Assembly: GCA_025403435.1 (NCBI GenBank)
Contig: CM046350.1
Span: 13,545,612-13,609,611, forward strand
DNA length: 64,000 bases
Reading direction: 5' to 3'
Source: Artocarpus heterophyllus
Taxonomy: Eukaryota > Streptophyta > Magnoliopsida > Rosales > Moraceae
Shown here piece by piece: positions 39,239 through 50,500 of the stretch (position 1 is its first letter; every line of letters starts with the position of its first letter). Below the pieces are notes generated by a model that worked only from the letters and a program-made list of their open reading frames with translations, did not search any database and was not told where the DNA came from. The position numbers and the translations under genes are program-made.

Positions 39239-39858
39239 AATTATAAAATGGAAAAAAAAAAACTGCTTTAATTGATGCAACGAGAGAGATTTCATTCATC
39301 TATACACCAACACCAATTCTTAGAAATTTGTAATGGGGTTACAAAATTTCCAACATTTTTAGTTTCAAGGACTGTCCAATGTGAAAATAGCTACTGGATT
39401 AAAGCAACAAGGTTGTATACATGTTTTCAATTATTGTAAAATTACAAATTTCCTGTTACGATTATGGCATCTCTGGAGAATTTACTTCTTTGTTTTTATC
39501 AGTTAATGGTAGAATTTACTCATCGTCAAATGATATTGTGGTGTCTTCTACCAAAAAAAAAAAAGGGTTTGTGGTGGCCAGCTAGCAATCTTTTACGCCG
39601 AACATCGATTAGCTGTGTATTGTACTTTCCTTTTCGAACGTTTTAATTACTTACTGCTAAAAAATTGTTTTCCAGCAACAAAGAACAATGCAATGGCTTT
39701 TTTTTTTTTCTTTTTATTTGTTCTTAAACAATGTTTAGGAAAACTTAAGCAGAACAAAGATTTGATATCATTATGATAAATATTTCTAAAATATCTTTGA
39801 CATTTGTGTTAAATTTCCATTTCACCATAATAATTTTGTCGCATATTAAAATTTAGTA
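39239..39858. other. Downstream flank of the kinase pseudogene, no gene seen
   Basis: Starts with a 3' UTR like that of the intact gene (ATTGATGCAACGAGAGAGAT near 39271) and continues as AT-rich spacer. Confidence 0.5.
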
Positions 39859-39863
39859 TATAT

Positions 39864-42029
39864 TGTCACGCCGTGGGGTATGGTATGTGACGTGGCTGTT
39901 AGATTATATTAAATAAGAGAGAATTTAGTTTAAAAATATGAAATTAAAAGTCAAATTAATTATGGAAATATGGGAAATTAAAAAGAAAACTTTTTAATAC
40001 AAGCATTATGTTGTTTAAGCAAATGTAATAAGTAAACAAATTGTATGAAAATAGCAATAAAGTAAAACACGCGAGAATGGGTCCCACCGACTCACTTCTT
40101 GTACACACACACCGTATTAACAATATCATATTACAACCATAGTCCAAATAAAAGAGAAGAAAAAAAAGATTACATGCCTTGACCTTTAAACAGTTCTTAA
40201 ATAATCTTCTAGATCCTCCTAATGCTCTTGAGTCCTGTTTGTGAAATCTTCCCTGAACCTATGCTGATATCCACCTAGGGGGGAAATTTTAAAACAACAA
40301 ACTGTGAGCGAAAGGCTCAGTAGGACTATAATTTGATAACAGTTCATTATTCAAAAAAAAATCATTCAAGGAGTATATTAAGGCGAGTAAATTAATAAAG
40401 TTTATTTAAATTTTTCCTTATCAAAAACATTTAGAGGTCGACCAGAAATATCATTATTTTCTTTCCCGGGCAAACCATAAATAAATCAACACCATAGTGG
40501 CCTAGTTGGGTTTCGGGACCTGCCCCCAAGGTCGCATGCTAGACGACCCGATCTCTGCTATGGCATCATGCCCTTACATTTACTTTTATTGTCATTGGAA
40601 GCTCATTTACTAGGTATTTTCATTTACATTCATTATGAAAAACATATCATTTCACGGTTAATAAAATAATCAATAAAAATTTCCTTTCAATCAACCGTTA
40701 AAACCATTTTGAAAATTGGGCTACCAAAGAAAAGGGGTAGAAGTCCTACCTCAATATTTGTGTCGGTGCCCCACACCGTAACCTCGTTCCGCTATACGTT
40801 AGCTCTGCAGAACCACGAACAACCCTAAATACAAACTAGGCCTATCAGTATCTAGTTTAAGATATCCTATCTTGCTAAACTACTTCATGATGTCCTAGTA
40901 TGCCATTTGTACCTTAAAAATCATTTTACAAAGTTGAAATCTAAATCGGGGTTCAAAACAGTAAAATCGGGTAAAAAATCACAAAATTTCACCATGCCTG
41001 ATCGACCTGCCAGACGCCCTGGTTCGGCCGGCCGAACTGCATAGTTCGGCCTGCCGGATAGCAAGTCCGGTGGGCCAGACATTTTCCAGGTTTAGCTTGC
41101 CGAACAGATGAATTCGGCCTGCCGATCCTTTGAATCCGGCCTGCCAAATTGGAAAAATCTAGAATTTCTAGCCACGGGTTTCAAATCTCCTAAAACCCAA
41201 ATCTTGATTCTAACCTATTTTTCTCAAATCTCAGGCATAAAAAAGATTCATAGATGATAGAAGAACATGATTGGACAACTTTAAACTCATTTAAACAAGA
41301 TTTGAACACAAAATCTCAAGAAATTCAAAAATGGAGAAAAATGAAAAATCTTGAATCGAATCAGTTTTTCTTGAAACAAAGCTTAGATTCGAGTTGTTCT
41401 AAGTTCCTTCAACTAGAATCAAGGGTTTTCTAAGCTCAAACAAACTTAGATTTCAAAAATGCATGAAAAATTGAAAATTTGAAGAAGTTTAGAAATTTCA
41501 AAACTAACCTCGAATTGAAGCTTTAAATCCACGTTTTTGGTTGCCAAATCTCATCCCCGAGCTTCCTACTCGTTAACCCGAGGCTTGGATCTGGATTTTG
41601 CTTCAAAATCTCAAAGAAATTTGACAGAGAAAGAGAGAAACCGAGAGAGAGAGAAAGAGAGCCTCACACGGGAGAGAGGAGGAGAGATAGTGAGAGCTGA
41701 GAGTGAAGAGAGAGGAAGAGGAGAGAAAATAAATAGAGAAAAATGTGGGCAATTTTTACTGCATGAAAATTATGTACTGCCCATGGTTTTGTAGAACCAA
41801 ATATATTTTTATATATATATATTTTGACATTTTACAATTTGTTGTGTCCCAAGGTTTCGAAATGGCATTTAATATAATTAAAAACAAATTTGAAATCATT
41901 AAAATAACCAAAACAACCTTAAACCCAAAATTTCATCGATTGATCAAATTAAGCTTAAAATATTCATTATGGCACACTAATCTACCATTCTACATTTTAA
42001 TATCACTAAATTAGTTTCGGGGTGTTACG
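39864..42029 (-). mobile_element. Solo LTR of the chromovirus family
   Basis: Reverse orientation, TGTCACGCCGTGGGG to GGGGTGTTACG (last base changed from A), 2,166 bases, flanked by TATAT (39859-39863 and 42030-42034). Hairpin-unit cluster at 41000-41150. Confidence 0.9.
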
Positions 42030-42075
42030 TATATCCATTATCTTGAGAACGAGTACCTGCTGTCCAAATCACCTT

Positions 42076-44047
42076 TGTGACACCCGTTATTCTCCTAACG
42101 GGTATTGAGGTAATTAAATTAATTTTTAGTGTATAAAAAAAATTGCTTCATTTAAATTTATTTTATAATATTTATTTTTATCTATTTTTAAATTTTCTAA
42201 AATTCTCCTATATTTATTTAGTATGATTACTAAAAAGCCTTAGAACTTCTAATAAATCTCAAAAATGTCATATTGGCATTATGTGTGTTAAAGTCTTTAG
42301 ATGAGACATAAGGATATCTTTTCCAACTACTCTTGACCCTCATTTTCTTTATTTCCTCCGTGACATGCTTCAACATGTCTCCTCTATAATTGTTTCTATC
42401 ACTTCTTTTCAAAGACTTCATCTTTTCTTCCTTTTTCTTCCACGGTTCCCACACTCTTCTTCTCATTTCTTTGCTGAAGCAAAATACTTAGAGAACTTCT
42501 TCAAGGCAGCCATAAAAATCAGCCACCATCACCTCCATTTGAGCAAGAATTTCAGTCATACCGAAGTAAAAGAACCTGTTTTGAAGCCATTTCAAGCTTC
42601 CAACTAACCATAATCCGAGGTTAGAATCTTATGAACAAATTTAGTCTTTCATTTATAAATTTTCTTTTATACTAAAGGATTATTCAAATTTGCGTTCTTA
42701 AACCTAAGTATATGTTTGTTGCTATTTTGGAGCATATGTATGAAGTCTAAGTGTATATGCCCTAGACAGAAAATTTATATTGTTAAATTTTGTAATACCT
42801 CTATGGACAGTGGTTATTTCTTGAAATTCTAAGATTAAATTAAAATGAATTTTATGAATGTAGTTGTATGTTGTGCTTTAGTTTTAATTGTCCTTATGCA
42901 CGCCTTAGGATCAAGGGAGTATGGAGCTAACGTTAATTGATTCCAGGATTAAGAGACTGTTGATAAGCTTGAAAGGTAGGGATTCTATTACTCATCTTTT
43001 GTGAGGTTTTTATAGAATTAAAATTGATTGTTTTGCAGCAATATATATATATCTATGTTGAACTGATATTATATGTGTATCACATATGAAACTATGACAT
43101 GGACTCGTCTTGTATTGTACGGCGAGGAACATAATGAATTGACACATGTTATAAATTGAGAAGCATGGTTAGGAAAACTAACTCTATTGATAATGATTCA
43201 ATATAGAGAAATTGTGAGACATGAAGAGGGCGACGGTTACGTCCTTGGGCATGAATACCCTAAAAGGTAAAATAGGGGGAAGGCGATGACGCTTCCTTGG
43301 GTTGAAAGTCCCAGAACACACTGTACAGGAATCGATTTGGTGAGGACTCGGGGCTTGATGTCCCCTCACCGGAACACCCTTGGAATGTTTATAGGGTGAT
43401 CAAGTGCGCCCATTTGAGTTTCGATGAGTTGAGTGATACTCAATTTAACATGGATACCTAGGAACAATGATGATTGGTAATATTTGTATAAATGTGTAAT
43501 TATGACACTTGGTAATGATTAACTACGGTATCCATAAGATGTGATCATAATAAACCTCATAATCTGGAATATGATGTGACTTACTAACCATGCAGGTTTT
43601 AATGTGGTAATGATAAAAACCTAAAGGTGAGTAATGGCTTTCTCTACTGAGCATAGTGTTGCTCATACCCTTATATTTTTATCTTTTCAGGACTCACTAA
43701 GTGTGAGGTGGCTACGAGAAATATAGTTGAGGAAGTGATGTAGCTATATTACATTGGGACTGCTTCAATTGTTGAGAATGTTCTTCATGATAATGTAAGC
43801 ATCAATTGTTACTTTCTGTGACTGTATTACAATGTGTTGAGGGTTAAAATGATGATGACAACAGTTTATATTATTAAATTTAAGGTGCTACATTTAACTG
43901 TGGTTTATTTATTGTTTATATTTTTATTTTTGAGTTGAGAGTTTTCATTTAAGTCCCGGGCAAATTTTATTTTTAAGGTTTTACTTTTATTATTTATTTT
44001 TATTTTATCTCATTAAAAACTGTTAACCCCCATATAGGGGCGTTACA
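42076..44047 (+). repeat. 5' LTR of LOG-LTR copy 2
   Basis: 1,972 bases, TGTGACACCCG to GGGGCGTTACA. The U3 portion up to about 42909 is AT-rich and lacks the GC-rich block and W-box array of copy 1. From about 42910 it is nearly identical to copy 1. The stretch just before this (about 42850-42909) is shared with the solo LTR at 53935. Confidence 0.93.
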
Positions 44048-44054
44048 TAATTTT

Positions 44055-44067
44055 TGGTATCAGAGCC
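44055..44067 (+). other. Primer-binding site (initiator tRNA-Met) of copy 2
   Basis: TGGTATCAGAGCC, seven bases after the 5' LTR. Confidence 0.92.
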
Positions 44068-45534
44068 TAGGTTCGGTTAACCTAGGGAGTGTAGCACCAC
44101 TTTAAAAAAATATATTTTTGAGATGGTTTTGAAGCTGAATTTTCATTGTCATCATCAAAATGAACCTTCACATTGATTTATACAGTCTAGAAGGATGTAA
44201 CATGGAAAGGCCATAGAATGAAAATATCAATAGTTATATGAGTACAATAATTTTATAGAAGGAAAGTATTAATAGTTATAAGGGAATGATAATTATATGG
44301 AATGAGTTTATAAGTAGATTGCTTATGAGAGATTCGTATAATATTATGATCTATAAGCATATCTAATTCGTATAAACGATGAGAAATTCGTATAGATAAG
44401 AGGATTTAAAAGCCTTTTGTCTCGTGAAAAACAATGAGAAATATAAGGCTTGATTTATTGATTTTAAAGTTTGACATAGATATGCCAAATTTTTCGTAAT
44501 TGATTCAAACCTAAGTAATGATTATGTGTGGATTCGATGGAGCACATAAGTGTCAATAACTTTTCTTGAAAGTTCTATATATTTGAGGAATATGATATAA
44601 GTTGGGAATCATGGTATTGAATCTTGAGAGAGATAAATGTTAGACTTTTGGTCTGTTGAGACTGTGTAAAGTCTAGAATGCATGAATCTCAAAATTGGAA
44701 TATTTCGTTACGTACATTGTATTTAAGTGTATCAGTGAATCTTTTGGTTACCTAAGGTTTTGTTATATGAGGAAATTATATATTGTATGAGTAGAATTGT
44801 GGGGATTATAGATGTTCTTAAGTAGTAACATCAAGTGTCTTTGTTCATTGATATGGTCTACGTTGAAAGACGTAAATCGTATTGATTTCAAGGTTAGTCA
44901 CATTCTAAACCCTTGGTAGTAATGATGATGAATCCATTGATAGATGTTGAGTATTAGGAATAACATATGGGTGTATGTATTGTTCAATAAGGTTTTGATT
45001 AAAACAAAATTATTTGAGTTGCTGGAGGATTATGTTGTTATGAAATGATTTTAAATATCATTCAGGAAGATCCTTGTTGTCGTTAAATTAGATTTGTTGT
45101 TTATAGTCAACTTTATCTATAGTGGGCTTTGAATTGGGTTTAAGATTCATACGAATTGGTTTTCAATTTTATGTTTGTTATTTAACTCGTTCTAAATGTG
45201 TTAAGGCCGAAACAACCTGATCATTTTCACTTAGAACATTTGGGCCTAGTTTAAATCTTAAATCAGTTTGATTCACACTGTCTCTCCCACGTGGTCTCTA
45301 TACGTGTCATATACAGTGGTTTAATTAATGTTTACAAATACGTTTACTGTGCATAGGAGCTTATTTCTCCGAGTTCACTTTTTCTCTCTTAATTTGTTAT
45401 TTTCTCTCTAAATCGCAAATCCTCTTCTTTTTCATTAAAAATTCTTCTTTTTCTCTAAAAGAATAAGGAATTCTAGGATTCTGCAATTTACTATCTTAAT
45501 TTTTCCTTTCTATTTACTCTTCTTTCATCTCATC
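44068..45534 (+). other. Long non-coding leader of LOG-LTR copy 2
   Basis: Collinear with 17978-19413. It differs by scattered substitutions and one insertion of about 35 bases near 45025. No open frame of note. Confidence 0.6.
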
Positions 45535-46056
45535 ATGGACCCAAAGTACCAACACCTGAGAAAGTATTTCCCATCACTCTCCCAAAAGATTCTTAGAAAG
45601 AAATACAAGGCTAGAATTACTCGGTTGTGGATTCTTATGCGTTTTGGCATCCCTTGTGATGTGAGAATGTTAATAGAGGGGAAAATCTGTCCGAGTGACT
45701 TTAGTCAAGATGTCGGTTTATCAGGAACAGGTACCAGTCGTAGTGCAATGAAAAGAAGAGCTCGTGCCATCGTGGTCACTTGTAACAAATGTGGAAGACA
45801 AAATTGTAACGGTAAATGTACTTCACCTGGTTATATGTCTACGAATAGAGAGGATAAAATAAGGTTTTGTAGGGATGGACTTTCAAAGGAGAACTTGGAT
45901 AGCATCCATCCTCCTCTCCACGGTCACCCTAGTGGATATGTTCAAGGAGCTATTTTTAAACTCTGGCCTAAATTTTATACAGAAAGACAACGCCTCAGGA
46001 ATATGGTATTTTTAGATCCTGTTTGCCAAGCCATAAGAAAACTGGATGGGGAATAA
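45535..46056 (+). CDS. Basic Cys-rich protein carried by a retroelement, copy 2
   Basis: 173 aa, collinear with the ORF at 19414. Five residue changes: Ile20Leu, Phe34Leu, Arg52Cys, Pro63Ser and Ala82Thr. The basic patch KRRAR and the cluster Cys83, Cys86, Cys91, Cys95 are unchanged, as is the whole C-terminal half. Only about two silent differences were seen against six non-silent bases, so the pair alone gives no evidence of purifying selection. The frame is nevertheless open. Likely a nucleic-acid-binding protein, by motif layout only. Confidence 0.8.
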   Translation: MDPKYQHLRKYFPSLSQKILRKKYKARITRLWILMRFGIPCDVRMLIEGKICPSDFSQDVGLSGTGTSRSAMKRRARAIVVTCNKCGRQNCNGKCTSPGYMSTNREDKIRFCRDGLSKENLDSIHPPLHGHPSGYVQGAIFKLWPKFYTERQRLRNMVFLDPVCQAIRKLDGE

Positions 46057-46699
46057 GTCATCGCTCTATAAAGGTTATTTAGTCTTTACTTATTTGAAGC
46101 AGTTTTAGCTGATGTTCAACAGTTTGTGTTTTTCTTTTACTCAAAATATTTGCTTTTGTGTTTGAAATAATTGTGATTATTAGATTGATACAGTAAGTGT
46201 TAATATCTTATTTAATTTATGATTTTCTTAAATATATATATAATAAAATATATTATCTTATCAGACACGTTACATACGGTACAGTAATATGTTTGAATTT
46301 TGAAAAGCTTATCCAGATATTTCAAGATTTGTGTCTCAAATTTCAAAAGTTCTACAGTATTTGTCGTTTATATTAAATTTCTAGACTTGGTGTATATTTG
46401 TCAAAAAGTCTACAGTTGTGTCAAGAGGGTCTTTTGTCGAATTGTTCTCAATTGTCAAAAGTTATACAATTAGAGTCTAATCTTTTTCAAAAAGTGAATC
46501 AGATTTTCTGTAAACTATCAATCACCTTATCTTACTTTCTTATCCGCACAAGATTTTGTTTAAATCTTTGGATTACCTTTTCATTACCTACTTGTCTATC
46601 TCTTTAGCCCTTTTTGTATATTTCTCATCTTTAAAAACTCATGTAGAACCCGAAGTCTAAGTGGAGCAGACATTAAGCAACCACTTCTATAAACCAAAT
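46057..46699 (+). other. Spacer between cargo ORFs, copy 2
   Basis: Matches 19936-20576 with few changes. AT-rich, without a credible gene, ending in a pyrimidine-rich stretch and CATGTAG before the LOG-like start codon. Confidence 0.45.
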
Positions 46700-47350
46700 A
46701 TGTCTACCTCCCAGTCCACGAAGAAAATAAAGAATGTCTGTGTCTTTTGTGGTTCCAGCCTTGGAAAAGATAAAGCTTATTTAGAAGCTGCAAATCACTT
46801 AGGGCAAGTCCTAGCACGCAAGAAGATTAACATAATCTATGGGGGTGGTAGTATAAAAATGATGGTAAATATGGCACTAGCAGCTAGGTCTAGTGACGCT
46901 ACTGATGTAAGAATTTGGCCTCATATTCCAGTTGAAGGAAACCTTTGTAAGGAAGCCATAGGTAAGGGAGAAGGAGTCAGGAGTATCCCTAAAAATTTTA
47001 AAGACATAATCTATAATTCTGATGCTTTTATAGCATTACCTGGTGGTCTAGGTACTCTTGAGGAAATATTTATAGTTGCTTGTGGGCAATTGTTGGGCTT
47101 TTATTCCAAACCTTTGGGACTGCTGAACGTAAAGGGTTTTTATGACGGTCTTTTGAAATTTCTAGATTACGCTGTGGAAGAAAACATCACTACAGAATCG
47201 GAGAGACAAATCTTTGTCACTGCTTCAACAGCTGAGGAATTGATAGATAAAATGCAAATCATACATCCAGAATCCGACACTGCAACATCCAAGCTTGAAT
47301 GGGAAAGGGAAAGCCGGGAGCGGCCAATTGATTTGAATCTCCATCTGTAA
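46700..47350 (+). CDS. LOG-family protein carried by a retroelement, copy 2
   Basis: 216 aa from the ATG at 46700. Same motifs as copy 1: CVFCGSS, IIYGGGS and PGGLGTLEE, with the same loss of the upstream Arg-Lys pair. Differences from copy 1: Lys29Glu, Val52Ile, Lys54Met, Arg89Lys and Asn145Lys, against about four silent changes. Since most random changes would alter a residue, this ratio hints at mild constraint, though the numbers are tiny. All substitutions lie outside the PGG signature. Enzymatic activity remains uncertain, as for copy 1. Confidence 0.93.
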   Translation: MSTSQSTKKIKNVCVFCGSSLGKDKAYLEAANHLGQVLARKKINIIYGGGSIKMMVNMALAARSSDATDVRIWPHIPVEGNLCKEAIGKGEGVRSIPKNFKDIIYNSDAFIALPGGLGTLEEIFIVACGQLLGFYSKPLGLLNVKGFYDGLLKFLDYAVEENITTESERQIFVTASTAEELIDKMQIIHPESDTATSKLEWERESRERPIDLNLHL

Positions 47351-48309
47351 TATTTTTGTTTTATCTTTGGCATGTAGGCATGTGTGTCCGTATTTTGTGT
47401 GTTACGAATAACCGTTTGCCTTGTATTCTGTGTTTCTTGTGGTACGTTGTTGTTCAATCTTTTAGATTCATTGAGCCTAATGCCGGGATGGCTGGATACG
47501 GAGTACTTGATGCTCTCGAAACGCATCCTTCTTAAGGTCCGATCTTTTGTTTATCGATGTTTTTGTATCCTCTAAGCATGCATGATATGGATAGCTGGTA
47601 TACGGAGTGCCTTGTACTCTCGAAACGTATCCGTATCATGTTTGTAATGTGTAATATTCTGTTAATATTATGTGGAAGTACCAAAGTCAGTTATGGGGAT
47701 ATTCCATATGAAATATGAGTATATTATTTGGATTGAATGTTTGTGTCATGAGGATAGCTGTTTAATGAAAAATATGTCGGGTATGTTTGCAACCAGAGAT
47801 TCCGTTTAATATCTCTATGAATAAGTTTAATGTATGGTTTTGAATATAAGTGTTTGTGATATATGTTTTATGATTATGTTTTAGTTTATTAGTTGAGGTA
47901 TGAAATCAAATATATTTGACTTTTCCTTACTCAAAAAGGAAAAGGAACCTAAAGATGAAGTATATAAAATTTCTCTGGCAATCTCCTTAAATGTGATTGT
48001 AAATCACGGTCCATGGACAATGAAGGACTGGAATCATGGTATGGTCAATATGTATGCCTGATCAGATTCTTAGACTATTATACGGTGTTACAAGTTGAAA
48101 CTTGTCAGAAATACTCTCATTGAGGGATTTAGAATTTAGAGTAAGATTTATTATGCAAGTAAATAAGTGAAGTTACGATAACTTAAATTTGGAGGACAAA
48201 CAACATTAACGGTTTAAACTCGAAATTGAATCATAATGGAATTAAAATTTTTACTAGTATTGCTAGAATTGAAATTTCGAGGACGAAATTTCTTTAAGGG
48301 GGGTAGAGC
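47351..48309 (+). other. 3' interior of copy 2: duplicated 39-base motif and polypurine tract
   Basis: The two 39-base units recur at about 47490-47528 and 47594-47632. The palindrome GAAATTTCGAGGACGAAATTTC and the tract TTAAGGGGGGTAGAG precede the 3' LTR. Confidence 0.7.
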
Positions 48310-50282
48310 TGTGACACCCGTTATTCTCCTAACGGGTATTGAGGTAATTAAATTAATTTTTAGTGTATAAAAAAAATTGCTTCATTTAAATTTATTTTAT
48401 AATATTTATTTTTATCTATTTTTAAATTTTCTAAAATTCTCCTATATTTATTTAGTATGATTACTAAAAAGCCTTAGAACTTCTAATAAATCTCAAAAAT
48501 GTCATATTGGCATTATGTGTGTTAAAGTCTTTAGATGAGACATAAGGATATCTTTTCCAACTACTCTTGACCCTCATTTTCTTTATTTCCTCCGTGACAT
48601 GCTTCAACATGTCTCCTCTATAATTGTTTCTATCACTTCTTTTCAAAGACTTCATCTTTTCTTCCTTTTTCTTCCACGGTTCCCACACTCTTCTTCTCAT
48701 TTCTTTGCTGAAGCAAAATACTTAGAGAACTTCTTCAAGGCAGCCATAAAAATCAGCCACCATCACCTCCATTTGAGCAAGAATTTCAGTCATACCGAAG
48801 TAAAAGAACCTGTTTTGAAGCCATTTCAAGCTTCCAACTAACCATAATCCGAGGTTAGAATCTTATGAACAAATTTAGTCTTTCATTTATAAATTTTCTT
48901 TTATACTAAAGGATTATTCAAATTTGCGTTCTTAAACCTAAGTATATGTTTGTTGCTATTTTGGAGCATATGTATGAAGTCTAAGTGTATATGCCCTAGA
49001 CAGAAAATTTATATTGTTAAATTTTGTAATACCTCTATGGACAGTGGTTATTTCTTGAAATTCTAAGATTAAATTAAAATGAATTTTATGAATGTAGTTG
49101 TATGTTGTGCTTTAGTTTTAATTGTCCTTATGCACGCCTTAGGATCAAGGGAGTATGGAGCTAACGTTAATTGATTCCAGGATTAAGAGACTGTTGATAA
49201 GCTTGAAAGGTAGGGATTCTATTACTCATCTTTTGTGAGGTTTTTATAGAATTAAAATTGATTGTTTTGCAGCAATATATATATATCTATGTTGAACTGA
49301 TATTATATGTGTATCACATATGAAACTATGACATGGACTCGTCTTGTATTGTACGGCGAGGAACATAATGAATTGACACATGTTATAAATTGAGAAGCAT
49401 GGTTAGGAAAACTAACTCTATTGATAATGATTCAATATAGAGAAATTGTGAGACATGAAGAGGGCGACGGTTACGTCCTTGGGCATGAATACCCTAAAAG
49501 GTAAAATAGGGGGAAGGCGATGACGCTTCCTTGGGTTGAAAGTCCCAGAACACACTGTACAGGAATCGATTTGGTGAGGACTCGGGGCTTGATGTCCCCT
49601 CACCGGAACACCCTTGGAATGTTTATAGGGTGATCAAGTGCGCCCATTTGAGTTTCGATGAGTTGAGTGATACTCAATTTAACATGGATACCTAGGAACA
49701 ATGATGATTGGTAATATTTGTATAAATGTGTAATTATGACACTTGGTAATGATTAACTACGGTATCCATAAGATGTGATCATAATAAACCTCATAATCTG
49801 GAATATGATGTGACTTACTAACCATGCAGGTTTTAATGTGGTAATGATAAAAACCTAAAGGTGAGTAATGGCTTTCTCTACTGAGCATAGTGTTGCTCAT
49901 ACCCTTATATTTTTATCTTTTCAGGACTCACTAAGTGTGAGGTGGCTACGAGAAATATAGTTGAGGAAGTGATGTAGCTATATTACATTGGGACTGCTTC
50001 AATTGTTGAGAATGTTCTTCATGATAATGTAAGCATCAATTGTTACTTTCTGTGACTGTATTACAATGTGTTGAGGGTTAAAATGATGATGACAACAGTT
50101 TATATTATTAAATTTAAGGTGCTACATTAAAACTGTGGTTTATTTATTGTTTATATTTTTATTTTTGAGTTGAGAGTTTTCATTTAAGTCCCGGGCAAAT
50201 TTTATTTTTAAGGTTTTACTTTTATTATTTATTTTTATTTTATCTCATTAAAAACTGTTAACCCCCATATAGGGGCGTTACA
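48310..50282 (+). repeat. 3' LTR of LOG-LTR copy 2
   Basis: 1,973 bases, essentially identical to the 5' LTR at 42076-44047, followed by the target duplication ACCTT. Confidence 0.93.
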
Positions 50283-50344
50283 ACCTTACTATTTTTTTAT
50301 TTCTATTTTTATTTTTTATTTAGTTTGGTGGTAACTTTACAAGA

Positions 50345-50500
50345 ATCCTACCATGTGCTCTCATGACGGAGGAGAAAAAGCAACAAAGAGGCTTTCAAAA
50401 GATTTTAGACAAATATCTGTTGAGTTCAAGAATGAGGTTATCTTGATATCAGAATTTCAGCACCAGACTCTTGTTAGGTGTTGTGGAATTCCGTATATGC
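50345..50500 (+). pseudogene. S-receptor kinase relic, exon-4 fragment
   Basis: Reads [20 protein letters not shown] and continues FQHQTLVRCCGI, matching exon 4 of the intact kinase (ATP-site lysine strand and helix C). No other exon is joined to it nearby, and the ATP-site Val-Lys is changed to Thr-Lys. A dead fragment. Confidence 0.8.

Larger units (their letters stand above)
42076..50282 (+). mobile_element. LOG-bearing non-autonomous LTR retrotransposon, copy 2 (complete, young)
   Basis: LTRs at 42076-44047 and 48310-50282 differ at only one spot that I can see (about 43894 against 50127). The 5-bp duplication ACCTT lies at 42071-42075 and 50283-50287. PBS, polypurine tract and the two cargo ORFs are all present. 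The interior matches copy 1 closely, but the first 0.8 kb of the LTR is unrelated to that of copy 1. It sits next to a solo LTR and just before a kinase exon relic. The structure indicates recent mobilisation as a unit and rules out simple segmental duplication. Confidence 0.95.

Noticed and set aside
42230..42607. Overlapping 78- and 80-codon ORFs in the copy 2 U3, repeated at 48464-48841
   Set aside because: They are opposite-strand shadows in low-complexity DNA, and the identity comes from LTR duplication.
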